Below, one piece after another: positions 45,400 to 56,864 of a stretch of DNA of 64,000 bases; within the stretch, counting starts at the first letter, position 1; each line of letters starts with the position of its first letter. The notes below the pieces were generated by a model. That model had not been told where the DNA came from and did not search any database. It was given only the letters and a program-made list of their open reading frames with translations. The stretch comes from Pteria penguin (Eukaryota > Mollusca > Bivalvia > Pterioida > Pteriidae): contig CM068584.1 in NCBI GenBank assembly GCA_035048485.1, forward strand, positions 59,025,739-59,089,738, written 5' to 3'. A program made the position numbers and the translations under genes.

Positions 45400-47481
45400 T
45401 TGAAATGTAAAGATAATGAAGACACTTCTGAATATAGTACTAATATTTCTGTATTCTTTGCACGAAAACAAAAAAAATTCGGGATCGTTAGTTCTACCGC
45501 AGTACTGTATAAAAACGTGTGTTCTCCAAGTTCGCTGAAGTTTACAACTCATTTATTGACACTTGTGTGTAGTGTGCAGAGCATAAACTTAAACAATGTT
45601 TGCAGTATAAATGGTAAATGTGAATGGAAGGGTGCAGGGTTGTACTCTGGAGGACGTGCGATTCAAAATAAACATTTGACATTCGATAGATTTTTTGTGA
45701 GTGCTGGTACGACAACTGTGTTGGATCTGCGATGTACAAAAACCACTTTATTAACTATAGAGAACACCGATGCACAATCCTGCGATTTCATCTTGCCACC
45801 ACTACATCGCAAAATGAATGCGATGCTAGGACGTCGAATATGTGTAAGTAAATATTAACTAGATTTTCTTCTTCCTCTTCACGTTCGAGTGCTAAAACCA
45901 TTGATGTAATTATTGCACTATTGCATGGCATAAAAGGATGAACAACACACTACTAACTTGTGTAGTTTGCATATGTATACATATTTGTACGTGTGTAGTT
46001 TGCATATATATACATATTTGTACACTATGTTAAATTGTCATATCGATAATATTTTTTTATGAATCTTTGAGGGATCAGGTTATCAACTCGGACAGCACAA
46101 CTAGTTGAGTCTCTGTCTAGAGTTCAGAGGTCTTGTGTTCGAATCCCAATCCGACTACTCATCTCTCCCTCCCATCTGTTACAAATCTGTTATGATAGAA
46201 TCACTCATGACTCAATTGACCTGACAAATGATAATTGAATTTTCCAAAAGGTGCCGAATGTAATGTATATGAACAACACACCATCAGTATCGATCGGCAA
46301 ACTCGTTACCAATGATGTCATTCCTACAGCAGACAGTGTGGAACGATCATCTACACATCATGATTCATCCATTCCTACAGCAGACAGTGTGGAACAATCA
46401 TCTACACATCATGATTCATCCATTCCTACAGCAAACAGTGTGGAACCATCATCTACACATCATGATTCATCCATTCCTACAGCAGACAGCGTGGAACAAT
46501 CATCTACACATCAAGATTCAGTAAGCTCTTTATATTTTGTACCTTTTTTCTTAAAGAATCTGATGGTATCCATTCTTATTATCCAATGGAACAAAACCAA
46601 GTAAGTTAGCATTGGATCTACGTAAAACTTATTTAGTAAGGTGTTGAACTGCTTGTAACTAACAGTATTGTGGTATTATACTCGCTGTAAATGACTACTA
46701 TGCATATTATCCATTATACTGATATTGTATAAATGTCTTAATAAAAAGATTCGTAGGAATGAGAGTAGCATATACACTGGCTCAACTCTATCTTTGATGG
46801 ATTCAGAGGGATATTTAAGACCGATTGAACCAGTTTATGATGAAGTTGCCTTATAGATATTTTTTCTATATTGTAGTTGTGTTTATCAACATATCAACAA
46901 TATCATCTGGAGCAACTATAGTAGTATGCACTACGCAGTATATTAAAAAAAGAAGAAACAATATTATTCATTTACGGCAATATTTTTTATAATCCATTTC
47001 TAGTATAATTGTTGCATGCTAAATTGTAACCCTGCTTCAGCACCTTTCTCTATAAATAGATTAGAAGTAGAATGCATATGTGAATGTATAAAACTAAAAA
47101 TATTGAAAATATTTTCTCTGAAAATAAGTGGGATAAAAGCTTTGCTGGTGGAAAGTACGTAGTGCATCATAAACACATCTTATTATTTCAATTTTTAATA
47201 ATAATTTAAATTCTTAACCATATAATTCAACATTATTTATGTAATTTTGAACATATTTGCTCTTAAAATTATTTTGCTATATTACGCTTTCAGTTTCCTC
47301 ATTCATTACAACATCACTGACCGTGTTGAGTATCTGTACAGCATCCATCATCATGATAACTCGTTGTATTCGTAAAAGACGAGCTGTAAGAAAGTCGCAA
47401 CTACCTTACACAGTATCCAGGATAAGACCACATTTTGATGCCATGCATAACATTATTGATAACCTTGACAGTGAACTTTAG
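45400..47481 (+). CDS. Polinton-borne secreted/membrane protein gene, multi-exon
   Basis: Exon 45400-45843 (the real start may be ~45535, where a hydrophobic HLLTLVCSVQS stretch could be a signal peptide) has CEWKGAGLYSG and several Cys, and ends at a GTAAGT donor. Exon 46251-46520 continues in frame with four 17-residue Ser/Thr-rich repeats, a stalk. Later exon candidates: 46557-46600 plus 46749-46856, in frame with each other, ending in tyrosine motifs (GYLRPIEPVYDEVAL); 46876-46991, hydrophobic then KKRR; and 47296-47481, with a membrane segment (SLTVLSICTASIIMI) and basic tail (RKRRAVRK). The last three start in the same phase, which suggests alternative membrane/tail exons, but the join from the stalk exon is not solved. 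A cell-surface or envelope-like role is possible. Confidence 0.55.
46321..46520 (+). repeat. 51-bp coding tandem repeat, four units
   Basis: Each unit encodes IPTADSVEQSSTHHDSS or a close variant. Differences are few and mostly single bases, so the array is young. Likely O-glycosylated stalk. Confidence 0.95.
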
Positions 47482-48689
47482 TGGTAATTCTTTGGTTCTC
47501 TCTTCTTACAGGTATTGCAATTTTGGTAGTGGCATTCGTTACAACAGAAATATCATTGCAAGTGTACAACAAATCTTTGATCATATATATAATTTTGTAA
47601 TGCAAGTAAAAGTAACACTGAGAAGAATCAAAACCAAATAAGCAAGAAATGATGGTGCAAACATAAGTAATGTAAGAAGGTCAGACAGGGTAAAAAGAAG
47701 ACCATCAAGATATGGGTATGAGTAATTTATGGTGATAAAATGTTAGACAGATATTACTTCACATACATGCAATTTATCTATTGCTTGTGTTTACCAAATA
47801 TGAATATAAAGCACCAATTGCATGTATGATTATGAACCTTGCTTGTAGTAACTTTCCTCCATATGATTGCATAGAGTAGACTTGTCTGATATAATGCATG
47901 TGTTGCTTACAAATATGACTGCTTATTATAAATCTTAGAAAGCAGAGGGTTTTTTTTATTTTTTTACTACACCATTTTTATGGTAGGTATATGTTAAATG
48001 AAATGACAAAGTATATCTGTCTGTGTTTCCCAACTTTCCTCATATACATACATGCTTCCTGTGATTTTATTTAATTTTGTCAATTAGTAAGGTATATATA
48101 CATGTAGTTTTAAAAACTTTTTCATTTGTGCTTTGAAGGTTGAATTTCATTACATGTCATTGCAAGTGTAAAATATAGCACAAGATTTTCATGTAATACC
48201 TCTTTTGAAATGGTGTTTCAATGTTAGATTATAGAGAGTTTTGTTATTTCTTTACTGACTTTATATTTCTTTTATGTGCTAAATGCTTGTAAATATTTGT
48301 ACTGAATCGATATCAACATATCAAACAATATGTCAGCTGTTTTCTACCTCAAATGCATTTATGAATGTATCAAATGCATGTTAATGATTTTCAAATTTTG
48401 TTTTATTAGTTTGTTATACATCATTCTATTCAGAACAATTATAAAAGTGTCGTTCGTTTAGATTTACATTGTTTCTTTTTTGTTTATTTTGGTATTAAGA
48501 TATAATACTAAAATTATGTCAAATGCTTTTTCATGTGATTTTATGTATTTCCTTGCCAAATGCATGTATATTTTATACTTATTTGTTAATAAAAAACTTT
48601 GATTTGATACATTGTTTTGTCCTGTATATTAATTGGTGAAGGTATGCATGATAGCTGTGTTGATATAATTCACTCTCAATACCTAGGTA
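47482..48689. other. AT-rich spacer, no gene
   Basis: No open frame of interest between the membrane-protein gene and the right TIR. Several AATAAA-type signals occur (for example near 48587). Confidence 0.6.
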
Positions 48690-49486
48690 TTACTTTTATC
48701 AGGCATTAAATTAGTCAACCTTGAAGGATTGTAATGCTTTTAGGTAAGTATGTCACTGGAAACATGTCATCAAACTCATTGTATGGAAAAATGTATTCAG
48801 TGTCGTATAACCTTTTGTGAGTAATCAGATAGCTTATTCATAAAGAAATATAAACATAAAGGTGTGATCTAAGATAGTAATATGATTCACTCAAATTACA
48901 TGAGCTATCGATTACTATGATGTGGGATGGTCTTAAATTAAAATGAGTTTAGTGCCATCCTATATAAACCTATAGGAACTATTGAGTTCATTAACATATT
49001 TGTATACAATTCCATTTAGAAAGGGGTGTAGTCTAATTTTATAATGAGTTCGGTGCCATCCTATATAAACTTATAGGAACTATCGAGTTCATTAACATAT
49101 TTGTATAAAATTCTATTGAGAAAGGGGTGTAGGCTAATTTTATAATGAGTTTGGTGCCATCCTATATAAACTTATAGGAACTATCAAGTTCATTAACATA
49201 TTTGTAATGGAAGTATATGAGTATATGAAGAAAGGGGTGTAGTTTAATTCTATAATGAGTTTTGAGCCATCCTATATAAACCACTAGGAGCCATCATATT
49301 CATTTACATATTTGTATGTAAGTGTATGAAGAAGGGGTGTGGTTTAATATTAAATGTGTGTTGTGCCATCCTATATAAACACATGGGAACCACCATACTC
49401 ATTTACATATTTGTTTGAAAGTCAATGTAGGAAAGGGGTGTGGCTTAATATTAAAACTGTGCTAGAATCAGCATTTTATTACTACT
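48690..49486 (-). repeat. Polinton copy 2 right TIR, expanded
   Basis: The inverse of 33719-33997, with about five to six units of a ~116-bp block (GTGCCATCCTATATAAAC, TTCATTAACATATTTGTA, AAAGGGGTGTAG) between 48900 and 49480, where the left TIR has two. Confidence 0.9.
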
Positions 49487-49619
49487 TCTTTCCAAAAAGT
49501 GTCTCTTCGACCTTGAGGCCGGAAAAGGATAGACATTCAACACAACACTCATCGCTGAAGGTCTTGTAAAAATATTTCGTCTGGGAATGTTCAGCAACAA
49601 GGGCAGGGATTCGCGACAT
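49484..49619 (-). pseudogene. Interrupted frame at the right Polinton border
   Basis: A 44-codon frame from ATG 49619 (begins MSRIPALVAEHSQTKYFYKT, later DECCVECLSF) runs into the Polinton end and stops at its first bases. It may be an exon cut by the insertion. Not recognised. Confidence 0.3.
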
Positions 49620-51735
49620 GATCAATGTAGAACTATGTACTTAGCACTATAAAGCAGTTGTGAAACTGAATGCCGGACTAGTGCTACATCCTCCTTTTAT
49701 TGCTGTATTCTTAGAAAATTGACCAACGAAACTGTGAAATACTCGGCATCCAATGAAATGAGCTCACGGTACAAAATGTCCAATGAAATAATCTGTTACA
49801 AAATAACCGATTAAATTTCTTAGCTTGGCATGTCATTTTCTGTTCATATAGTCATTATCATACTTGCGGTATATTTGATCTTCTTTCACAGCTTGTATGT
49901 CGTGTATACGGCAAATCAATTCAATTAATAAAATATACTGACCTGCTGGTTTATCAGATCAATTAGGAGATTCAATTTGACTAATTGATATTTTCCACAG
50001 GATAAATGATTCGGAGGATTAACAGTTTGTATTATTTACCATTGAGAGAGGTAATTAACCGACATTTATAAAGATCAATTATATTCGCGATCGCACTCCA
50101 ATTAATTGCAACGTATGGTGTATTGTCATGTAAATGGAGACATCTAGATTAAGATAGGATATAATATTGCAAATTTGGTGACATAACCTATAAAATTAAG
50201 GAATTACTGGGCGATTACAATCTCAGCTCGGATTATCATAACATTGTTTAAAATGTCCAAACTTTGATAATGTCCTCACATGTAACTATATATCAGAAAA
50301 TATCATTCCAAATTTGATGTCAATGCAAATAAAATTAAGGAAAAGTGGGCGATTAAAATTTCAACTCGGCTCTCGGCTTGGACTACCAGTTTTAGTGACT
50401 TGATAATCAGAAAATCATAAATTATTGTAACAATGTTCAACATTTTCAAATTTTGATAATATCAGTACATTGCAATTTTTATCAGAATATATTATTCTTA
50501 ATTTTATGTGAATCCATTGATAATGAAGGTGATGATCGGCAACTAAAATCTCAACTCGGCTCCCAACTACCACTTTTAGTGACATGAAAATAAGAACATA
50601 GAGAATAATTATAAGAATGCTAAAAATTTTCAAACTTTGACAATGTCAATATATTTTTACATATATTTGAATGTGTTATTTCAAATATGGTGTCAGTCCA
50701 TGCCAAATTAAGGAAGTTGTGGGCGATTTAATTCTCAACTCGGCTTTTCTTCAACTCGGACTCGGACTACCACTTTTAGTGACAGCCTAAAATGACGGAT
50801 ATAGCACTTCTGTGACGTGCAGCCCCTTTTAACGGGGGAGATATAAGTCCACAATTTGAACTGAGCTTCCTGCTCAAACATTGATTGGTGGGAACCCCAG
50901 AATATCAGCTAGGGAACTGAGCTAAACTGATTGGAATAAATGATTATTTAATATATACAAAAATCACTAATGAATGAATAAGATAAACAAGAAGTTCCTA
51001 TCTGGGCTCCTATTTACATAAAAACTATATACATTAAAAGTACTCAAAAAAATACTGTGAGCGGTACTTTCTGGCTCAGTAACAGTGGCTCACTCCGGCT
51101 CAGTAACAGTGGCTCACTCCGGCTCAGTAACAATAGCTCACTCTGGTATCTATAGTATCGACAGGGGTTATGGTTAGATTTCCGAGTATGGGAACCCAGC
51201 CCACTTTTAGAAGGTAGCAAAGGTTCATTCGGTTATGTCTTACCTATTCCCGTTAATATTTCTAGAAAGGCGTGTTTGCTGTTCTGAGACTAGACCTCGA
51301 CTAGCCCGCATTCAGAAATCCGCTTGTTTATATAACCGCTGAATGAATTTGATTGGCCGGAATCCCTAATTTCTGATTGGCTAACAGTAGTGGTCATTTT
51401 AATCCGTTTTCTCGATCAGTATATGAATATCATGAAGTATAACGCTCAACTTTTGAGTACACTTCGTATTGGAAGAAGAAGAAGAAGAGTAATTTAGCTG
51501 GAATTAACTCTGACATTAAGAATTCTTATAATGTTATTCTAAATGGAAGGTACCTATAGGAAATGTGTAACAAGAATAATTTAGGTTATACTATTCTACT
51601 CACTGAATTAACTTGTGTATGATTGATATATGATTACTCAGTCAACAACAATATAACTTATATACAACGACAAATATATACAACGACTACGAAATCCAGT
51701 ATAGGTTTCTCAGAATACTATATAAAATAATATCT
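49620..51735. repeat. Non-coding with two tandem arrays
   Basis: 50190-50785: about three copies of a ~195-bp unit containing TCAACTCGGCT and ACTACCACTTTTAGTGAC. 51067-51140: three copies of a 24-bp unit CGGCTCAGTAACAGTGGCTC + ACTC. GAAGAAGAAGAAGAAGAG near 51473. No gene recognised. Confidence 0.7.
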
Positions 51736-52615
51736 GGGGTGCGTTCAATAGCCTAGCCGCTAGGTAGATTTTTCCTACTGAACGGTATGCTAGGCTAGCT
51801 GCTAGGTGGATTCAGCTAGCTGAAAATTTTTATGCTAGCTTCTGAATTCAAAATGGCGGGCAAGGCAAAATGTGGAATGAAATTTTACAGTTTTTACAGT
51901 TTCTTTGGCTATATATTTAATTATTTACAGTATAATTTCCGGAGATCCGTTGCTGTCTCCATTTTACACTTCGACTTTATATTTCCTTTACTGATATTTC
52001 TCTAAAATACGTCACTTGTATATGTTTACTATAGATCTGTGAGTAATAACAAGAACACATATATGAGTGACGTATTTTATTGATATTTTAATGGCCTGTG
52101 CACTATAAATTTCGACAAGAAATCGATTTAGGAAACAGAGTAAGGCGACATTGCATGGTAATGCCCAATGGATAAAAGATGTCAGATTTCTTCCCCTGAT
52201 GCTAGTTCAGTGATAATTAAGACACTGTAACTGGCAATTTTGGGTGGATATTTGCATCACATTCATCACAATTTTGAATTGTCGTCTGCAGTTACCATTA
52301 TTATAGATTTACTGTGTTTTCATTGTACAAAACTGTAGGTATTAATTTCACCCGGTTTCAGTCAAGCATGGAGAATAGGAAATCGAAAGTAGATCTATTG
52401 AGTATTGTATGGTTATATAAACTTATATTCGTACCTAAATAGATAAACATATGACATAGGGATCTATCTGTGTATAATCATTGAAATAAATTGGATCCTT
52501 TACACCAAAAATATCAACAGTCTGTGTTTTGTACCACATACATCTCTGCAGTTAAATGTCCATGACCAAATCATGGTGTCCATGACCAACTTCTAATGTC
52601 ATGACAATCATCAAT

Positions 52616-52895
52616 TTCATTGATTGATTTTTGTTTAACGTCACACCACAAATATTTCACGTATATGCATAATATGGTGACGGCATCTGCCTGATGCGGG
52701 GCATACAAATTTTGACCTTTGCAACGGACCCACCCGAAGCAGTGAGGGATCTTTAACGTGCCATGTATACCACGACACGGGGCCTCGGTTTTTACTGTCT
52801 CATCCGAAAGACATGACACCGGCATGACCAGAGCGGGACTCGAACCCCGGCCTCCCGATCAGGAGTCCAACGCGATACCACTAGGCCACGCCGGC
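52616..52895 (-). repeat. SINE family A, full length
   Basis: Same head, body and ATCAA tail as 38884-39159, reversed. No clear target duplication. Confidence 0.95.
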
Positions 52896-52993
52896 TTAAT
52901 ATAAATTTAAAATGGATACTGTAAATAATTCTTGTGATTGAACAAATAAACTACAAATAATCTGTCTTTTGGAAGATTTTACCATTATTAAGG

Positions 52994-53400
52994 CTTTTTA
53001 TACCCCCCACATACGAAGTTTGGGGGGTATATAGGAATCACCTTGTCCGTCTGTACGTTTGTCTGTCTGTGTGTCCGTACGTCCCGATTCGTGTCCGGTC
53101 CATATCTTTTTATTGGGTGGATGGATTAGATAATATTTCACAATATTGTTGCCCATGACCCAAGGGTGTGTCATGACCTTGACCCAAGGTAACCCAAGGT
53201 CATAAGTCAAAGGTCAAGGTCACTGTGGACTTGGTTGTTAATACCGTGTCCAGACCATATCTTTTTATTGGCGTCACAAGCATAACAATCAAAAGTCTCC
53301 CAAACATCTCTTTCTGTGATGAAAAGTGGATCAAATATGGGGCGTCATGATGTCACTGATCAATGTAATTTATACAGAAATAAAAAAACATATGTCTTGA
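52994..53400. repeat. Non-autonomous repeat related to the 1.4-2.6-kb array
   Basis: Begins with the inverted CCCCCCACATACGAAGTTTGG ... GGGGGTATATAGGAATCACC phrase and CTTGTCCGTCTGT, the reverse complement of 2527-2580. It contains AAGGTCATAAGTCAAAGGTC-type blocks and a repeated CCATATCTTTTTATTGG. Confidence 0.7.
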
Positions 53401-53560
53401 AAGCTTTATCTCAGGCAATTACAGTGGTTGTGCATATATGAACTGATAATGTGCACTACACAAATTTTGTGAATTTTCACATAGATACTAAGTTTGTGAA
53501 ATGCATGACATATTCTCATAACCATTAATTGATATGAATTGCTTTTGTATTTTGATAGAT

Positions 53561-53750
53561 ATGTGGAGTAATGCAGAAATTATTTCACTAATAACAAACG
53601 TTGGACTTAAAACAAAGGAGTTTGAGGATCCGAAGAGAAAAAAAATTGAAGTTTGGGCAGAAATTTCCAGTGAAATGCAGAATGAGGGTGTCAAAAAAAG
53701 AACCTTATAGCTGTGAAAAGAAATGGAGCAACTTGAAAATAAGGTACCAT
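53561..53750 (+). pseudogene. Myb/SANT- or MADF-like DNA-binding exon of Harbinger
   Basis: A short exon opening after TTTGATAG. MWSNAEIISLI and VWAEISSEM give the spaced Trp/helix pattern of Myb/SANT-like domains. After a frameshift in an A run at ~53690 the pattern continues with CEKKWSNLK to a GTACCA donor. Harbinger elements need such a partner to bind DNA and bring the transposase to the nucleus. The upstream start exon was not found. Copy is probably broken at the A run. Confidence 0.55.
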
Positions 53751-55685
53751 ATATATTTTATTTAACAAAAGATATGCAGTATTGATTTTTAAGACGTTGA
53801 GCATTTGCTCGACAGTCTTCTAGCAATTGTAAAAATTTTACCCCTGCACCGCCTTGAGTATAATATGCACCCCCCAAAATGACCTCGAAAATCATGAAAA
53901 AACGTCTAACTCTAAGCTTAAAATTGTGGAAAAAAAGTTCAAGATTTCTAACCCTATGTATAATACGCAGTGAGAGAATGAGGGGTAAAATTGGCAAAAC
54001 AAAGTGTGTATTATATTCGAGTAAATACAGTATATATATGTATGATATTTATATATAACATGGCATTTCTTTTGAATGAATTAATGTTTACAGTCTAGTT
54101 GCAATGTTCTCTCTTTTCCTCAATGCAGATGCAGATATATCTGAAGGTCGTTCTGTACATACTCCTTCATTTCTGGCACAAGTTGTTTCTTCCATTGAAA
54201 AATTAGGATCACATTCATTTTTCAGAATGACATTATGCAACACCAAACAAGAAGTGATAACCTTTGGAATTGAAAGATCCAGTGACATGTCTAAATACTT
54301 TAATCTTCTGAATTTTCCTTTCAATAGAGCAAATGCTCTTTCAACTACTGATCTCGTTAATTCATGTATCATGTATTTTTTTTTTTTGAACTGCTGTGGG
54401 TCTCCCATTTTCTTTAAAAGGTGTAAGCAGAGATTGCTGGAGTGGAAATTCCGAATCTCCCAGAATATGGAGCTGCTCAGGAACTGTGGAGGACAAGAGT
54501 TCTGGAAGATCACTATTCCTAAAAACTCTGGCATCATGCACACTCCCAGGCCATCCTGTGTACATGTGTATAAATTGCATATTGTCACAAACGCCTTGTA
54601 ATAGAATTGAGGAGTGGCCGTGTCTGTTGATAAATCTATCTCTATTTGCTGAGCGTCCCTTTATTGGAATGTGGCAGCCATCTACATAACCAAAAGCTCC
54701 AGGAAATCCATGTTGAGATTGTGTTGCATTTGCCATGGAAAACATTGCATCTGAGTTCGGCCAAATAATATGTCGAGTGACAGCATCAGACAGGATGGAA
54801 ACAACCTCCATAATGTGATGGTGGAGAGATCCCTTGGACATCCCAAATCTATCAGCAACACTTCTAAATGATTCATTGTTTGATAAAAGCCAGATAGTAC
54901 TTAGAATTTTGGTCTCATATTTCACCCCTCTGCTAGTTAAATTTGGAGGTAACTCTTCCAACAGTATCTACACAATATCAAAATAAACAAATTTACTACA
55001 AGCTGAATATGACCTGTGGTCTATTAATATTCAACGAATTTAAAGTTTAAAGTGCTATATTAGAATGCTGGAAAATTTTGTGTTTTCATGTAATACTAAT
55101 TGAAGTGTTCCTCCATTGATAGAAATTACAACTTTTCCTGCTTCAGTATTTCTCTGAGAGATGTTTTAAAATACCGATTTGCCTAGTATCATGAACAAAA
55201 TAAAAGACTTCCGGTTTAACTTGTTACAGATCGAACTTTTGTACAACTTTTAACGTCATTTAGTATGACGTCACAAATCAAAGTATAACGTAATAATGAA
55301 AAACAGGGAAAAGTAGCACCTGTACAACTAAAAGACTTCCAAAGATTATAATGAGGGTGGGAGATGACCTTTTCACATTTTCAACTCTTCTGCTGAACCG
55401 TTTGATGGATGTGAATGAAATTTGGTAAGAATAAGACTCTTTGGGATTTCAACAGAAATCTTTTCTTAAATTGATGTCTTAATTTGGATTTTTTTCTTAA
55501 GTATTGTAAGGAATGCAGTTATGAAAGAATGTCAGTATGTCAAATAATTAAACTTCCATGAATAAGGGGAGGGATTTCTTTGCAGGAGAGTATAGAAGAA
55601 GGAGGGGCATATTGTTTTGCAGCGGTCTGTTGGTTGGTCCATTTACAGTTTCCACTCATTATTTCTGGAACCGATAAAATTATTG

Positions 55686-55787
55686 CTTGCAGCTAGCAGC
55701 TAACATATCGTTCAATAAGATAGGGTCGTGACATCAATTTATCTAGGCTAGCAGCTAGCCTATTGAACGCAACCCATATTACCAATA
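55686..55787 (+). repeat. Extra copy of the Harbinger right end, in the intron
   Basis: GCAGCTAGCAGCTA, ATCGTTCAATAAGATAG and TAGCCTATTGAACGCAACCC parallel 57573-57672. No matching left end next to it, so it may be the remnant of a related MITE. Confidence 0.75.
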
Positions 55788-56454
55788 CACAAATTAACAC
55801 ATGATGTCATGTTTGTTAATTATATGGTTTTATATACAGTATTTTAAGAAATTTTCAAATTCCAAAGGTGAATTATTAACTCGGACAAAAATAATTGTCT
55901 TCCAAAAATTACTGTCAATATTGAACCATACCCAGATTTGAACTTGACCTAAATATCCTTTAGATGTATCAATATATCAAATATAAATTCAATATCTTTA
56001 TTGTTTCCAGAGATAATGTGCAGAAACTGCTAATAAAAGAAATTTCCCAAGTCCAAGGGAAATAACTCTGAAAAAAATTACTGAACCATAACCAAAGTTG
56101 AACTTGACCTCTATATCCATGAGATGTATCTGTATATGAAATACAAATTCAATAATTTTTAAAAACAAAAATATTTTAATGGCCTGTGTTAGTATTAGTG
56201 GTACACACATTGTCACACACACACAAACATTATATAAAATATATATATATATATTTACAATTATAGATATACAGTTCTGAGTCCTCAGGTTTAACAATGA
56301 GTGTTTAGATTTGTAAAGATCTGTACACAAATTTATACTGGTTGAATATGCAGGGCAGGATAAAAACCATTTTATTCATCTTCAACTTCATTTGCATTAG
56401 GAAAGAAGTTATGAGTGTAATAGATCTAGATCTGTTTAAATTGTGACCAAGGTG

Positions 56455-56740
56455 TGCATGGGTCAAGCTGATGTGGATAAGCTAAGTGCTTATCTTGTGA
56501 ATGAAAGATCCTGGGTTTGATTCCCTTCTTGGGTACACTGTTGTTCTGTCTATGGGATAAGAGTAACAGTAATAAAACCAATTAAGGTCACCGTTAAGGT
56601 GTGGCAGATAAAAGATCCCTCACTACTTGCAGCGGATCTGTTGCAAAGGTATAAATTTCTATGCAATGCATAAGGCAGGTGCCATCACCATTTACGAGAA
56701 ATCATTGTGAAGTAAAACAATTAATATGCATGGCCATGGG
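56455..56740 (+). repeat. SINE family A, diverged
   Basis: Head with box B-like GGGTTTGATTCCC; body phrases AAAAGATCCCTCACT, GTTGCAAAGGTATAAATT and CAGGTGCCATCACCAT; tail GAAGTAAAACAATTAAT. Confidence 0.75.
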
Positions 56741-56790
56741 CAGGGGTGTATTTATGTTAATATATTGTAGCAGGAAGGTTGAAAAATCAT

Positions 56791-56864
56791 TGGCTAGGCC
56801 GGGACTCGAACCCAGGACCTTCCGCTAACAAGACGAATGCTCTACCAACTGAGCTATCTGGGCC
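56791..56864 (-). repeat. tRNA-like sequence (pseudo-tRNA or SINE head)
   Basis: The minus strand folds as D, anticodon (loop CTTGTTA, anticodon TGT) and T arms (GGTTCGAGTCC), but the acceptor stem has three consecutive mismatches (positions 4-6). More likely a tRNA-derived repeat than a working tRNA gene. Confidence 0.65.

Larger units (their letters stand above)
33719..49486. mobile_element. Polinton/Maverick copy 2, 15.8 kb
   Basis: Bounded by inverted AGTAGTAATAAAATGCTGAT ends and longer TIRs. Contains integrase, a capsid-like protein N-terminus, adenain-type protease, packaging ATPase, protein-primed type PolB, a small spliced gene and a membrane-protein gene. The size and gene set fit Polintons, which are self-synthesising, virus-like transposons. 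I found no major capsid gene. No 6-bp target duplication: GATTTG on the left, TCTTTC on the right, so one flank was probably rearranged. Confidence 0.9.

Noticed and set aside
46080..46180. tRNA-like segment with GTGTTCGAATCCC
   Set aside because: A box B-like motif is present, but I could not fold the other arms or find a second copy in the window.
46321..46520. Regularly spaced short repeats
   Set aside because: They are an in-frame coding tandem repeat, not an array with spacers.
49484..49619. Right-hand continuation of the interrupted copy-1 membrane exon
   Set aside because: It is on the opposite strand and shows no similarity to the homologous exon at 45400.
54104..54689. Plus-strand frames of 97-165 codons
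   Set aside because: Antisense shadows of the Harbinger transposase.
56791..56864. Functional tRNA-Thr gene
   Set aside because: Three consecutive mismatches in the acceptor stem and a repeat-rich setting favour a tRNA-derived repeat.
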